Origin: Avoscillospira_A sp052117125
Lineage (GTDB): Bacteria > Bacillota > Clostridia > Oscillospirales > Oscillospiraceae
Assembly (NCBI RefSeq): GCF_052117125.1
Contig: NZ_JBQKJT010000001.1
Coordinates: forward strand, 248,001-312,000
DNA: 64,000 bases
Direction: 5' to 3'
Of the stretch, positions 8,187 through 16,276 are shown in pieces. The position numbers and the translations under genes were made by a program. Numbering within the stretch: position 1 is the first letter of the stretch; every line of letters begins with the position of its first letter. The notes beneath the pieces were generated by a model. It saw only the letters and a list, made by a program, of their open reading frames with translations, made no database searches and was not told where the DNA came from.

Positions 8187-8885
8187 ATGCGGGAGTTACG
8201 CTATGGGCTGAAGCAGACCTTCCCCATCTTTTTCACCTATCTGTTTATGGGCGTGGCCTTCGGCGTCATGATGGCCAAGGCCGGATATGGGCCTCTGTGG
8301 TCCCTGGCCAGCGCCGTGCTGGTGTACGCCGGGTCCCTGCAATTCGTCATGGTGCCGCTGTTGCAGGCCCATACGCCTCTGCTGACCATGGCGGTCATGG
8401 CCTTTTTCATCAATGCCCGCCATATTTTTTACGGCGTGGGCATGATCGACCGGTTCCGCACCATGGGCTGGCGGTTTCCCTATATGGTCTTCTCCCTCAC
8501 CGATGAGACGTATTCGGTGCTCTGTTCCATCCAGCACCCCAAGGGGCTGGACCGGCAGCGGGCAGACTTTTTCATTGCCCTCTGCGACCATTGCTATTGG
8601 ATGGCCGGTTGTTTTCTGGGGGGCTGGGCCGGTGCGCTGCTGCCGGTGGATTTGACGGGCATTGACTTTTCCGCCACGGCCTTTTTTGTGGTGGTGGCCG
8701 TCAACCAGTGGCGGCAATACCCCACCAAGCTGCCGGCCCTGTCGGGTCTTTGCAGTGCGGTGGTGTTCTACCTGCTGCTGGGTCCCGACTATTTTCTCAT
8801 TCCGGCCCTGTCGGTGAGTTTGGTGGTACTGATGGTCCGCCGCCGCTCCGTCCAGGCCAAACTGGAGGCGTACTATGGGAAGTAA
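8187..8885 (+). CDS. azlC: AzlC-family branched-chain amino acid exporter, large subunit
   Basis: The 232-residue integral membrane protein matches the AzlC / YgaZ family. The hallmarks visible are GLKQTFPIFFTYLFMGVAFG near the start, FINARHIFYG and SLTDETYSVL in the first half, and several hydrophobic segments. With AzlD it forms a two-component exporter of branched-chain amino acids and analogues. The ATG follows an AGGAGG Shine-Dalgarno and a consensus promoter. It overlaps azlD by 11 nt, the usual arrangement. The substrate is inferred from the family. Confidence 0.92.
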   Translation: MRELRYGLKQTFPIFFTYLFMGVAFGVMMAKAGYGPLWSLASAVLVYAGSLQFVMVPLLQAHTPLLTMAVMAFFINARHIFYGVGMIDRFRTMGWRFPYMVFSLTDETYSVLCSIQHPKGLDRQRADFFIALCDHCYWMAGCFLGGWAGALLPVDLTGIDFSATAFFVVVAVNQWRQYPTKLPALSGLCSAVVFYLLLGPDYFLIPALSVSLVVLMVRRRSVQAKLEAYYGK

Positions 8886-9207
8886 TACCTATGCCGCCGC
8901 CGTCATTGCCGTCTGCGCCCTGGTGACGCTGCTGACCCGGGCTCTGCCCTTTCTGCTCTTCGGCAAACGGCCCCTGCCGGGGATGATGCGGTATCTGGGC
9001 AACGTGCTGCCCCCGGCCATCATGGTGATTCTGGTGTGCTACTGTCTGCGGAATCTGAACTTTACCGCCTTTCCCTTCGGACTGGCGGAGCTGCTCTCCT
9101 GTGCGGCGGTGGCCCTGCTCCAGTGGTTCCGGAAAAACATCTATCTGTCCATTCTGGTGGGGACCGTTCTCTATATGGTTCTCATCCGCACGGTCTTCCC
9201 CGCGTAG
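8875..9207 (+). CDS. azlD: AzlD-family branched-chain amino acid exporter, small subunit
   Basis: The 110-residue, four-helix membrane protein matches AzlD / YgaH: short length, VTLLTRALPFLLFGKRPLP near the N-terminus and a C-terminal hydrophobic helix ending in ILVGTVLYMVLIR. It partners AzlC in the membrane. The start codon sits in the last codons of azlC behind GGAGG, so the pair is translationally coupled. A strong terminator follows about 110 nt downstream. Confidence 0.9.
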   Translation: MGSNTYAAAVIAVCALVTLLTRALPFLLFGKRPLPGMMRYLGNVLPPAIMVILVCYCLRNLNFTAFPFGLAELLSCAAVALLQWFRKNIYLSILVGTVLYMVLIRTVFPA

Positions 9208-9316
9208 GCCCCGGGACGTCCCCCGTCTGGGAACGTTTTCCATTCCTATTGTATCATACCACAGACAAGAAGACAATGGAATCAGGGGATGCTGCAAATT
9301 GCAGCACCCCCTGAAA

Positions 9317-9353
9317 AAAACGCCCAACTTCCCCCGAGGAAGTTGGGCGTTTT
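9317..9353. terminator. bidirectional intrinsic terminator
   Basis: CGCCCAACTTCC (9321-9332) and GGAAGTTGGGCG (9338-9349) form a 12-bp stem with a 5-nt loop, flanked by AAAA and TTTT. It ends azlCD on one strand and the reductase operon on the other. Confidence 0.85.
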
Positions 9354-9406
9354 GTGTCGCCTGCGGGCGGGAACCGGAATGGGTACGGCGGACATGGCCC
9401 CTCCGG

Positions 9407-9574
9407 TCACGGGTTCCGGTACAGATAGACCATGACGGCCATGGCCGCCAGGAGCAGCAGCACCAGCAGAAAGACCAGTCGGTTACCGATTTTTGTGGCG
9501 CGTACCATCTTTTCCATCCACTGGTCGTCGCTTTCGTCGTCTTCCCAGGGGTCCCGGTTGGGTTCCTGATCCAT
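9407..9574 (-). CDS. 55-residue single-pass membrane protein
   Basis: A frame starting ATG directly after the stop codon of the upstream reductase (TAA-ATG), with a GGGGGG-rich Shine-Dalgarno, encodes 55 residues. The N-terminal half is acidic (MDQEPNRDPWEDDESDDQW), and one hydrophobic helix follows (about residues 33-51). It is the third gene of the flavodoxin-reductase operon. It may anchor or assist a membrane partner, but no function can be assigned. Confidence 0.6.
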   Translation of the reverse strand: MDQEPNRDPWEDDESDDQWMEKMVRATKIGNRLVFLLVLLLLAAMAVMVYLYRNP

Positions 9575-10183
9575 TTATGTTCCCCCCTCGATGTCCATGG
9601 TGTCCAGCTCCGCCGCCGTCCGGCCGAACCGGCGGCCATAGCGGGTCCAGTAGGTGGTGGAGGCCCGTAAAAACATTCCCTTGGAAATGGGCATGGTACA
9701 TTGGAGCGACACGGCCTGTCCCCGGGCCATGGCCCCGGCCAGCTGCCGCAGCTTCCGCCCCACCAGGAAGCGGAACGGCGTATCCAGGATGGCCTCGCCG
9801 CTGCCGATGGCCAGGACGCTGCCGAAGGGGCAGCCGGTTTTTTTGCAGAACAGCCGTACCATGTCCACGGCTACCCGGTTCTGCTCCGGCTCATAAAAGC
9901 CGCAGTTGATGAGCACCGACACCGTGGGCTTTTTTTGACCCATGGACCGCTCCCAGGCCTTCAGGAAGGACAGCAGCACCGTGGGCAGTCCGTCGGCGTA
10001 CAGGGGGAACACCAATAGGACGTGGTCTGCGGCCCCGGCCTTGGCGCACAGTCCGTCTGTGTCGCCCTTGAGCAGATTGGCCGTCTCGACCGCTCCCTTC
10101 CAGTGTTTGCAGAACAGCTCCGCATACCGTTTGGAGTTGGAACGGGGCGCCCGGGGGCTGCCGTTGAGAAGCAGCAGATTCAT
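9575..10183 (-). CDS. flavodoxin-fold NAD(P)H-dependent oxidoreductase
   Basis: The 202-residue protein begins MNLLLLNGSPRAPRSNSKRY, the phosphate-loop pattern of FMN-binding flavodoxin-like reductases. It continues with VLLVFPLYADGLPTVLLSFL, the matching second strand-loop that contacts the flavin ring. It probably binds FMN and reduces quinones or other small acceptors in the cytoplasm. Its ATG overlaps the stop of the upstream gene (ATGA), so the two flavoproteins are co-translated and may act as a pair. The acceptor is unknown. Confidence 0.82.
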   Translation of the reverse strand: MNLLLLNGSPRAPRSNSKRYAELFCKHWKGAVETANLLKGDTDGLCAKAGAADHVLLVFPLYADGLPTVLLSFLKAWERSMGQKKPTVSVLINCGFYEPEQNRVAVDMVRLFCKKTGCPFGSVLAIGSGEAILDTPFRFLVGRKLRQLAGAMARGQAVSLQCTMPISKGMFLRASTTYWTRYGRRFGRTAAELDTMDIEGGT

Positions 10184-10677
10184 TTGGACAGCACCTCCTC
10201 CACGGTCTTCTCCACGCCGTCTGGGGTGGTGAAGTGAATGCGCACGTCGGCAAAGCTCATGTTCTTGGCGTTGCGCTGCACCAGACGGCGGAACAGGTCC
10301 CGTTCCTCCTCGGTGTCGGCGCCGTAGGCCACAATATCGGCCTGTTTCCTGGTCACGGCCCGCTGGACGTGGTGGGTCTCCCCGTCCAGCAGGCGGATAA
10401 AGGGCTTCTGGACGGGAATGGCCCGTTCCAGCATGGTTTTCATGGGCACGTCGTAGCCGCCGTAGACCACGGCGCTGACGTAGAGGACCCGGCTGCTTTT
10501 GGCGATGCGGGGATAGATGTCCACCGCGTCGTCCCGCAGCACACATCTTCCCGGCGTCTTGGTCCAGCAGCCGAAGCAGCCGAGACAGGGGGCAATGGTC
10601 TTTTGGGACAGGTCCGCCATCTCCCAGCCCTCCGGCAGGGAGACGGCCAGCGGGCGGTCGGTGAGCAATAGGTTCAT
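10180..10677 (-). CDS. NADPH-dependent FMN reductase / iron-sulfur-flavoprotein-like
   Basis: The 165-residue flavodoxin-fold protein begins MNLLLTDRPLAVSL and contains CLGCFGCWTKTPGRC, the cysteine pattern seen in NADPH-dependent FMN reductase and iron-sulfur flavoprotein families. YVSAVVYGGYDVPMKTMLER then gives the flavin-contacting loop. The first strand is slightly different from the usual G-S-P-R pattern, so FMN binding may be weaker or shared with the downstream protein. It is the first gene of a three-gene operon read from the promoter at 10713-10741. Confidence 0.8.
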   Translation of the reverse strand: MNLLLTDRPLAVSLPEGWEMADLSQKTIAPCLGCFGCWTKTPGRCVLRDDAVDIYPRIAKSSRVLYVSAVVYGGYDVPMKTMLERAIPVQKPFIRLLDGETHHVQRAVTRKQADIVAYGADTEEERDLFRRLVQRNAKNMSFADVRIHFTTPDGVEKTVEEVLSK

Positions 10678-10712
10678 AGGCGCGTCCTTTCCGAATGCAA
10701 CAGATTTTCTTT

Positions 10713-10741
10713 ATCATATTATACAGATAGGGTTTCGTCAA
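10713..10741 (-). promoter_or_regulatory. promoter of the flavodoxin-reductase operon
   Basis: Minus strand TTGACG (10736-10741), 17-nt spacer and TATGAT (10713-10718). Confidence 0.75.
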
Positions 10742-10760
10742 GTCCGGAATGGACCGTGAG

Positions 10761-10796
10761 AAAACGAGCTGTTGCCGCGGCAACAGCTCGTTTTTG
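10761..10796. terminator. bidirectional intrinsic terminator
   Basis: Perfect palindrome AAAACGAGCTGTTGCC-GC-GGCAACAGCTCGTTTTT. It lies between the reductase promoter and the small zinc-ribbon frame, which it would terminate on the minus strand. Confidence 0.8.
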
Positions 10797-10810
10797 CATC
10801 AAATTGGATA

Positions 10811-10894
10811 TCAGGCCGGGCCACCGACCACGCCGCGCAGCGCCAGCCCCGCCTTGTCGGCAATGGGTGCGCCGCAGTTTCTGCAATATGCCAT
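10811..10894 (-). pseudogene. 27-residue zinc-ribbon remnant
   Basis: An ATG with a good AAGGAGAGG Shine-Dalgarno starts MAYCRNCGAPIADKAGLAL and stops after 27 codons. It matches the start of the zinc-ribbon gene at 11004-11258 (MAYCRNCGTQIDDKAVICV). The second cysteine pair is lost (LRGV where the paralog has VHCGV), and so is the membrane part. It therefore looks like a decayed duplicate, although a real micro-protein cannot be excluded. Confidence 0.5.
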
Positions 10895-11003
10895 ACCCTC
10901 ACCTCTCCTTTGGGATGGTTGCTGTGTTGCCGCCGGAAGCGTTTCCATCAATAGGAGGTTCCGACCGTGAGAGCCGCTCCGAGACCCAGTGCAAAAATTG
11001 CAT

Positions 11004-11258
11004 CTAAATTATAAAAACCCAAAAAATGGCGCCAATGAGTGCGCCGATACCGCTAACCTTGGCAGACTTAGGCTTTGTCTGCCACCAAACCAAGCAAAGA
11101 ACTAGGCCCACAATAGGCAGAAAGAACGAGAGCACCCCCCAGCCCAAGCTGCCACTATCCGTCAAGCTACCACTGGAACCGGGCTGTGCCACGCCACAGT
11201 GGACACAAATTACTGCCTTGTCGTCGATCTGAGTGCCGCAGTTCCTGCAATATGCCAT
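11004..11258 (-). CDS. zinc-ribbon protein with two membrane segments
   Basis: The 84-residue protein starts at the ATG behind CGGAGGAG. It has a zinc ribbon with two C-x2-C pairs (CRNC at 4-7, CVHC at 18-21), a Ser/Gly linker, and two hydrophobic helices (about 41-59 and 69-84). This zinc_ribbon plus membrane layout is common in Firmicutes and Actinobacteria and of unknown function. A decayed paralog lies just downstream. Confidence 0.72.
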   Translation of the reverse strand: MAYCRNCGTQIDDKAVICVHCGVAQPGSSGSLTDSGSLGWGVLSFFLPIVGLVLCLVWWQTKPKSAKVSGIGALIGAIFWVFII

Positions 11259-11527
11259 AGTACTCTCCTCCGTTTGTTTCAAATCATTCTTTCCTCTTGT
11301 CCATACAACGCCGCCCCAGTGGTGCGGCCGGTTGTATCGATGCCAGTTTATCATATCCTGTCGAATTTTGCAATCCTTTCCATGCAGCGCCGCCGCGTGG
11401 TGCGCCGCGCCTTCTGACGGCACATCGCAGACACCATGTTTGCGGTGTGTCGTGAAAAAAACTCCCTGTAACGACTCATGTTTTTTTCCGCCGCTGGCAA
11501 TACTACCGGCAGAAAGGCGGTGAAGTA
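11259..11527. other. intergenic region and eut leader
   Basis: This 269-nt gap between the divergent zinc-ribbon gene and eutG contains GC-rich inverted repeats (for example around 11305-11337) and the hairpin listed at 11418-11452. I see no adenosylcobalamin riboswitch signature and no clean -35/-10 pair. TTGTAT followed after 16 nt by TATCCT near 11332-11359 is the best candidate on the plus strand. Confidence 0.4.
11418..11452 (+). promoter_or_regulatory. hairpin in the presumed eut operon leader
   Basis: CGGCACATCGCA (11418-11429) can pair with TGCGGTGTGTCG (11441-11452) over 12 positions, using two G-U pairs and an 11-nt loop. In Firmicutes eut operons are often controlled by EutV-dependent antitermination at leader hairpins (established). 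Whether this one is such a site is inference; there is no T-run directly after it. Confidence 0.3.
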
Positions 11528-12601
11528 TTGCAAACGTTTCATTGTAAACCCCGGATTTTTTACGGCGACGGCGCGCTGGAGCAGCTGGGCCGCTGTCAGG
11601 GCCGTTCGGTGCTGGTGGTCACCGACCGGTATTTTGCCCAATCGGGGCTGGCCCAGGCCGTGGGCAGCCGGGTACCGGGCGCGTCGGTGACGGTGTTTTC
11701 TGAGGTGACGCCGGACCCGTCGGCGGAGCTGGCGGCCCGGGGCGCGGCCCTCTGCGCCCGCAACGGCCACGACGTGCTCATCGCCCTGGGCGGCGGCAGT
11801 CCCATGGACTGCGCCAAGGGCATCGTCTATGTACAGGAGCAGCGGCCCCTGTTTATCGCCATCCCCACCACCTCCGGCACCGGCAGCGAGGTGACCAGTT
11901 TTTCGATTCTCTCCCACAACGGCGTCAAGCACCCCATTGTGGACGACGCCCTCTTGCCCGACTGGGCCATTCTGGACCCGTCGCTGTTGCAGCAGCTGCC
12001 CCAGCCCCTCATTGCCGACGCGGGTATGGACGTGCTGGCCCACTGTCTGGAAGCCGTGGCATCGAAGAACGCCTCCCCCTTCTCCGACGGCTACGCTTCC
12101 ATGGCCTTCCGCTGGTGCTATCAGAATCTCCCCCGCTCCTACGACGGGGACGCTTCGGTCCGCGGCGCGGTCCACGCCGCCGCCACCATGGCGGGACTGG
12201 CCTTTGACCATGCGGGTCTGGGCGTCAGCCACGCATTGGCCCACGCATTGGGGGGCCGGTTCCATGTGGCCCACGGACGGCTCAACGGGATTTTGCTGCC
12301 CGCCGTTCTGGAGTACAACGGTTCCACCTGCCTGGGCCAATATGCGGAGCTGGCCCGGGTGGCGGGCATCGAGGGCGGCACGGAGCGGCTCCTGCTGCGC
12401 AATCTCATCACAGCAATCAAGCGTCTGCGCCGCCGCCTGCACCTGCCGGAGACGCTGACGGCGGCGGGCATCGCCCCGGCGGACCTGGACAGCGCCCTGG
12501 ACGCCCTGGTGACGGCGGCCCTGGCGGACCCCTGCTGCAAGACCAATCCCCGGACCCCCACCCGGCAGGACCTGACGGACCTGCTGCGGCAGGTGCGCTA
12601 G
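11528..12601 (+). CDS. eutG: EutG-type iron-containing alcohol dehydrogenase
   Basis: The enzyme reduces acetaldehyde from ethanolamine cleavage to ethanol, recycling NADH. The 357-residue protein has the family pattern: GGGSPMDCAKG for nucleotide binding, PTTSGTGSEVTSF, and the metal-binding region DAGMDVLAHCLEA then GVSHALAHALGGRFHVAHG. The start is a TTG at 11528 behind AAAGGCGGTGAAG; no ATG fits. Its N-terminus (MQTFHCKPRIFYGDG) begins directly with the catalytic fold and lacks the extra encapsulation helix found on many EutG proteins. It is the first gene of the 13-gene eut operon, and its stop abuts the eutA ATG. Confidence 0.9.
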   Translation: MQTFHCKPRIFYGDGALEQLGRCQGRSVLVVTDRYFAQSGLAQAVGSRVPGASVTVFSEVTPDPSAELAARGAALCARNGHDVLIALGGGSPMDCAKGIVYVQEQRPLFIAIPTTSGTGSEVTSFSILSHNGVKHPIVDDALLPDWAILDPSLLQQLPQPLIADAGMDVLAHCLEAVASKNASPFSDGYASMAFRWCYQNLPRSYDGDASVRGAVHAAATMAGLAFDHAGLGVSHALAHALGGRFHVAHGRLNGILLPAVLEYNGSTCLGQYAELARVAGIEGGTERLLLRNLITAIKRLRRRLHLPETLTAAGIAPADLDSALDALVTAALADPCCKTNPRTPTRQDLTDLLRQVR

Positions 12602-14008
12602 ATGGAGCGGGCGCTGCTGTCGGTGGGGCTGGATATCGGCACCAGCACCACCCAGATGGTGCTGTCCCGGCTGACGGTGGAAAACAAGGCGTCGGCCTTT
12701 GCGGTGCCGGATTTGGCCATCACAGACCGGGAAATCATCTATCGTTCCGCCATCCACTTTACGCCCCTGTTGTCGGACACGGTCATCGACGCCGAAGCCA
12801 TCCAGGCCATTGTGGACGAGGAGTACCGCAAGGCGGGCATTTCCAAGTCGGACATTGAGACGGGGGCCGTCATCATCACCGGCGAGACGGCCCGCAAGGA
12901 CAACGCCAAGCAGGTGCTGGCGGCCCTGTCGGGCTACGCCGGGGAATTTGTCGTTGCCACGGCCGGCCCGGACCTGGAGGGCATTCTGGCGGCCCGTGGG
13001 GCCGGATGCGACGAGTATTCCCGGGAGCACGACACGGCGGTGCTCAATTTTGACATCGGCGGCGGCACCGCCAACGCCTGTCTCTTTGACCGGGGCCGCT
13101 GCGTGGATACGGGATGTTTAAATGTGGGCGGGCGGCTGATAAAATTCGATAAAAACCACCGCGTCACCTATATTTCCCCGGTGCTGGACGGTCTCACGAC
13201 CCTTTCTGTCGGCCAGACCGTGACGGAAGCGGAGTTGCAGCCCGTGGCGGACCTGCTGACGGAAGCATTGGAGGAGGCCGCCGGACTGCGGCCCCGGACG
13301 GAGCTGTCCCAACGGCTCACCACCAACCGTCTCCCCGCCGTTCCGGAAACCGCTCCCATGCTGTCCTTCTCCGGCGGCGTGGCCGATATGATCTACACGG
13401 AATCGCCGCCGCCCTGGGACGCCTTTGGCGATATGGGCGTGATTCTGGGCCGGACCATTGCCCGCTCCCCCCTGCTGCAAGGGCCGCATATTCGGCCGAA
13501 CGAGACCATCCGGGCCACGGTGGTGGGGGCCGGCAGCCACGCCACCACCCTTTCGGGCAGTACCATCGCCTATGAGGGCGTGGACTTTCCTTTAAAGAAT
13601 CTGCCGGTGCTGTCGCTGACCGCCGAGGAGACGGCGGGCGCTCCACAGGAACTCGCACAGACTGTGGAGAAAAAACTCCGCTGGTTCTGGGACAATGGCG
13701 AACCGTCGCCGGTGGTCCTGGCCTTTCCGGGCCAGCACAGCCCCGATTTCCAGACCATTGAACGGCTGGCCGAGGGACTTCTATCTGGGCTTGCCCCCTT
13801 GCAGCAGGCGGGCTTGCCCCTGCTGGTGGCGGTGACGGCGGACATGGCGAAAGCATTGGGACAGGCCATGCTGTGCCGGATGGCCCAGCCCCGGCATCTT
13901 CTGTGCATGGACGGATTGACCATGGAAACGGGTATGTATCTCGACATCGGCTCCCCCGTGGGCAGCGCATTGCCCGTGGTGGTGAAAACATTACTATTTG
14001 ATCGGTGA
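12602..14008 (+). CDS. eutA: ethanolamine ammonia-lyase reactivating factor EutA
   Basis: EutA uses ATP to exchange damaged cobalamin out of ethanolamine ammonia-lyase. The 468-residue chain begins MERALLSVGLDIGTSTTQMV, the phosphate-1 motif of the actin/Hsp70-like ATPase fold. It contains a second such motif (VLNFDIGGGTANACLFDRG) and ends with LDIGSPVGSALPVVVKTLLF, typical of EutA. It starts one nucleotide after the eutG stop and sits just before eutBC, its partner genes. Confidence 0.93.
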   Translation: MERALLSVGLDIGTSTTQMVLSRLTVENKASAFAVPDLAITDREIIYRSAIHFTPLLSDTVIDAEAIQAIVDEEYRKAGISKSDIETGAVIITGETARKDNAKQVLAALSGYAGEFVVATAGPDLEGILAARGAGCDEYSREHDTAVLNFDIGGGTANACLFDRGRCVDTGCLNVGGRLIKFDKNHRVTYISPVLDGLTTLSVGQTVTEAELQPVADLLTEALEEAAGLRPRTELSQRLTTNRLPAVPETAPMLSFSGGVADMIYTESPPPWDAFGDMGVILGRTIARSPLLQGPHIRPNETIRATVVGAGSHATTLSGSTIAYEGVDFPLKNLPVLSLTAEETAGAPQELAQTVEKKLRWFWDNGEPSPVVLAFPGQHSPDFQTIERLAEGLLSGLAPLQQAGLPLLVAVTADMAKALGQAMLCRMAQPRHLLCMDGLTMETGMYLDIGSPVGSALPVVVKTLLFDR

Positions 14009-14018
14009 GGTGTAGGAA

Positions 14019-15383
14019 TTGAAACTGCAAACGACGCTCTTTGGCAAGACATACCAGTTCCGCGATTTGCGGGACGTCATGGCCAAGGCCAACGAGGAAA
14101 AATCCGGCGACAAGCTGGCGGGCATCGCCGCCGAAGACGCCCAGGAGCGGGTGGCGGCCAAGGCGGTGCTGGCGGAGATCACCCTGCGGGACCTGTACGA
14201 AAACCCCGCCGTTCCCTATGAGCAGGACGAGGTGACGCGGCTCATTCTTGACGGCGTCAACCAGACCATTTACCGGGAGATTGCCGGATGGACCGTGTCT
14301 CAGCTGCGGGAATGGCTGTTGGATGAACGGACCACCGGCGACAAAATCCGGCGGATTTCCCGGGGCCTGACCGCCGAGATGATCGCCGCCGTAGCCAAGC
14401 TCATGAGCAATCTGGATTTGGTGTACGCCGCCGCCAAAATCCGTGTCACGGCCCACTGCAATACCACCATCGGCCTGCCCGGCACCTTGTCGTGCCGTCT
14501 CCAGCCCAACCATACCACCGACGACCCCGACGGCATCATGGCGTCTCTGCTGGAGGGTCTCACTTACGGCGCAGGCGATGCGGTGCTGGGGCTGAACCCG
14601 GTGGATGACAGTGTGGAGAGCGTGGAGCGGGTCTTGAAACGCTTTGATGAAATCCGCTGCCGCTGGGAGATTCCCACCCAGATCTGTGTGCTGGCCCATG
14701 TGACCACCCAGATGGAGGCCGTCCGCAAGGGCGCTCCGTCGGATTTGATCTTCCAGTCCATCGCGGGCAGCCAGAAGGGCAACGAGGCCTTCGGCTTCGC
14801 CGCCGCACAGATTGAGGAAGCCCGGCAGCTGATGCTGACCGAGGGTACCTGTGAGGGGCCCAACGTCCTGTACTTTGAGACGGGCCAGGGTTCGGAGCTG
14901 TCCTCCGAGGCCCATTACGGCTGGGACCAGGTGACCATGGAGGCCCGGTGTTACGGCTTTGCCCGGCCCTTCCAGCCGTTTCTCGTCAATACGGTGGTGG
15001 GCTTCATCGGCCCCGAGTACCTGTACGACGCCCGGCAGGTCATCCGGGCCGGATTGGAAGACCACTTCATGGGCAAGCTGACCGGCGTGCCCATGGGCTG
15101 CGACGCCTGTTACACCAACCATATGAAAGCCGACCAGAACGACATTGAAAATCTGGCGCTGCTGCTGACGTCCGCCGGATGCAATTACTTCATGGGCATC
15201 CCCCACGGCGACGACATCATGCTCAACTACCAGACCACGGGCTTCCATGAGACGGCGGCATTACGGGAGATCTTCGGCCTGACGGCCATTCCGCCCTTCC
15301 AGAAGTGGCTGGAGGACATGGGCTTTGTGGAGAACGGCAAGCTGACGGCCCGGGCCGGTGACGGCTCCATTCTCTTGGCATAG
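14019..15383 (+). CDS. eutB: ethanolamine ammonia-lyase large subunit
   Basis: EutB is the catalytic (beta/alpha)8-barrel subunit that, with EutC and adenosylcobalamin, converts ethanolamine to acetaldehyde and ammonia. The length (454 residues) and sequence (RLILDGVNQTIY, AHCNTTIGLPGTLSCRLQPN, GLTYGAGDAVLGLNPVDDS, GCDACYTNHMKADQND) are typical of the family. The start appears to be TTG at 14019, behind a GTGAGGTGTAGGAA Shine-Dalgarno, because the encoded MKLQTTLFGKTYQFRDLRDV aligns with EutB N-termini. It lies 10 nt after eutA and 11 nt before eutC. Confidence 0.96.
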   Translation: MKLQTTLFGKTYQFRDLRDVMAKANEEKSGDKLAGIAAEDAQERVAAKAVLAEITLRDLYENPAVPYEQDEVTRLILDGVNQTIYREIAGWTVSQLREWLLDERTTGDKIRRISRGLTAEMIAAVAKLMSNLDLVYAAAKIRVTAHCNTTIGLPGTLSCRLQPNHTTDDPDGIMASLLEGLTYGAGDAVLGLNPVDDSVESVERVLKRFDEIRCRWEIPTQICVLAHVTTQMEAVRKGAPSDLIFQSIAGSQKGNEAFGFAAAQIEEARQLMLTEGTCEGPNVLYFETGQGSELSSEAHYGWDQVTMEARCYGFARPFQPFLVNTVVGFIGPEYLYDARQVIRAGLEDHFMGKLTGVPMGCDACYTNHMKADQNDIENLALLLTSAGCNYFMGIPHGDDIMLNYQTTGFHETAALREIFGLTAIPPFQKWLEDMGFVENGKLTARAGDGSILLA

Positions 15384-15394
15384 GAGGGGACGAG

Positions 15395-16276
15395 ATGAAC
15401 AAGGAAGAACTGAAAGCCATGGTGGCCCAAATGCTGCGGGACATGGGCCAACCTACCGGCAGCACCGCGCCCGCCCCGTCGTCCGCCCCGTCCCACAGCG
15501 ACGGAGCCGTGGACGACCTGTCCAAAATCGACCTGCGCAAGCAGTATCTGGTGGAGAACCCGGCCAACGGTCCGGTCTTTCTGGCCCTGAAGGCCAAGAC
15601 CCCCGCCCGCATCGGCGTGGGCCGGGCCGGCGCCCGCTATAAAACCGTGACGCTGCTGCGGTTCCGGGCCGACCACGCCGCCGCCCAGGACAGTGTCTTT
15701 TCGCAGGTGCCGGAATCCTTTTACAGAAGCAACGATCTGGTCTACGTCAAGACCAGGTGCGAGGACAAGGACGAATACTTGACCCGCCCCGACCTGGGCC
15801 GCCGCTTTGACGAAAAGAACCAGGCCATCATCAAAGAAACCTGCGGCCAGCACCCGAAGGTCCTGCTGGTCATCGGCGACGGCCTCAGCTCCGCCGCCAT
15901 CGAGGCCAACGCCATGGACTGCGCCCGGGCCATCCGCCAGGGCCTATCCGCCTACGGCATCGAGCTGGGCAAGACGCTGTTTGTCCAGTACTGCCGCGTG
16001 GGCGCGTCGGACCACATCGGCTCTCTCACCGACGCGGAGCTGGTCTGTATGCTGGTGGGCGAACGGCCCGGTCTGGTCACCGCCGAGTCCATGTCGGCCT
16101 ATCTCACCTATAACCCCCGCATCGGCGTGCCGGAGTCGGCCCGGACCGTGGTTTCCAACATCCACCGCCAGGGTACCCCCGCCGTGGAAGCGGGCGCACA
16201 CATCGCGTCTCTGATTCGGCAAATGCTGGAGAAGAAATGCTCCGGCGTGGCCTTTCGCCAGGGGGTGGGCCAATGA
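15395..16276 (+). CDS. eutC: ethanolamine ammonia-lyase small subunit
   Basis: EutC completes the cobalamin-binding site of ethanolamine ammonia-lyase. The 293-residue protein has an N-terminal amphipathic helix (MNKEELKAMVAQMLRDMG), an Ala/Pro/Ser linker to about residue 45, then the conserved core (TPARIGVGRAGARYKT, LLVIGDGLSSAAIEANA, VQYCRVGASDHIGSLTDAEL). In other species such N-terminal helices direct enzymes into the microcompartment (established for EutC). It has a GGAGGGG Shine-Dalgarno, and its stop overlaps the eutL start (ATGA). Confidence 0.96.
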   Translation: MNKEELKAMVAQMLRDMGQPTGSTAPAPSSAPSHSDGAVDDLSKIDLRKQYLVENPANGPVFLALKAKTPARIGVGRAGARYKTVTLLRFRADHAAAQDSVFSQVPESFYRSNDLVYVKTRCEDKDEYLTRPDLGRRFDEKNQAIIKETCGQHPKVLLVIGDGLSSAAIEANAMDCARAIRQGLSAYGIELGKTLFVQYCRVGASDHIGSLTDAELVCMLVGERPGLVTAESMSAYLTYNPRIGVPESARTVVSNIHRQGTPAVEAGAHIASLIRQMLEKKCSGVAFRQGVGQ

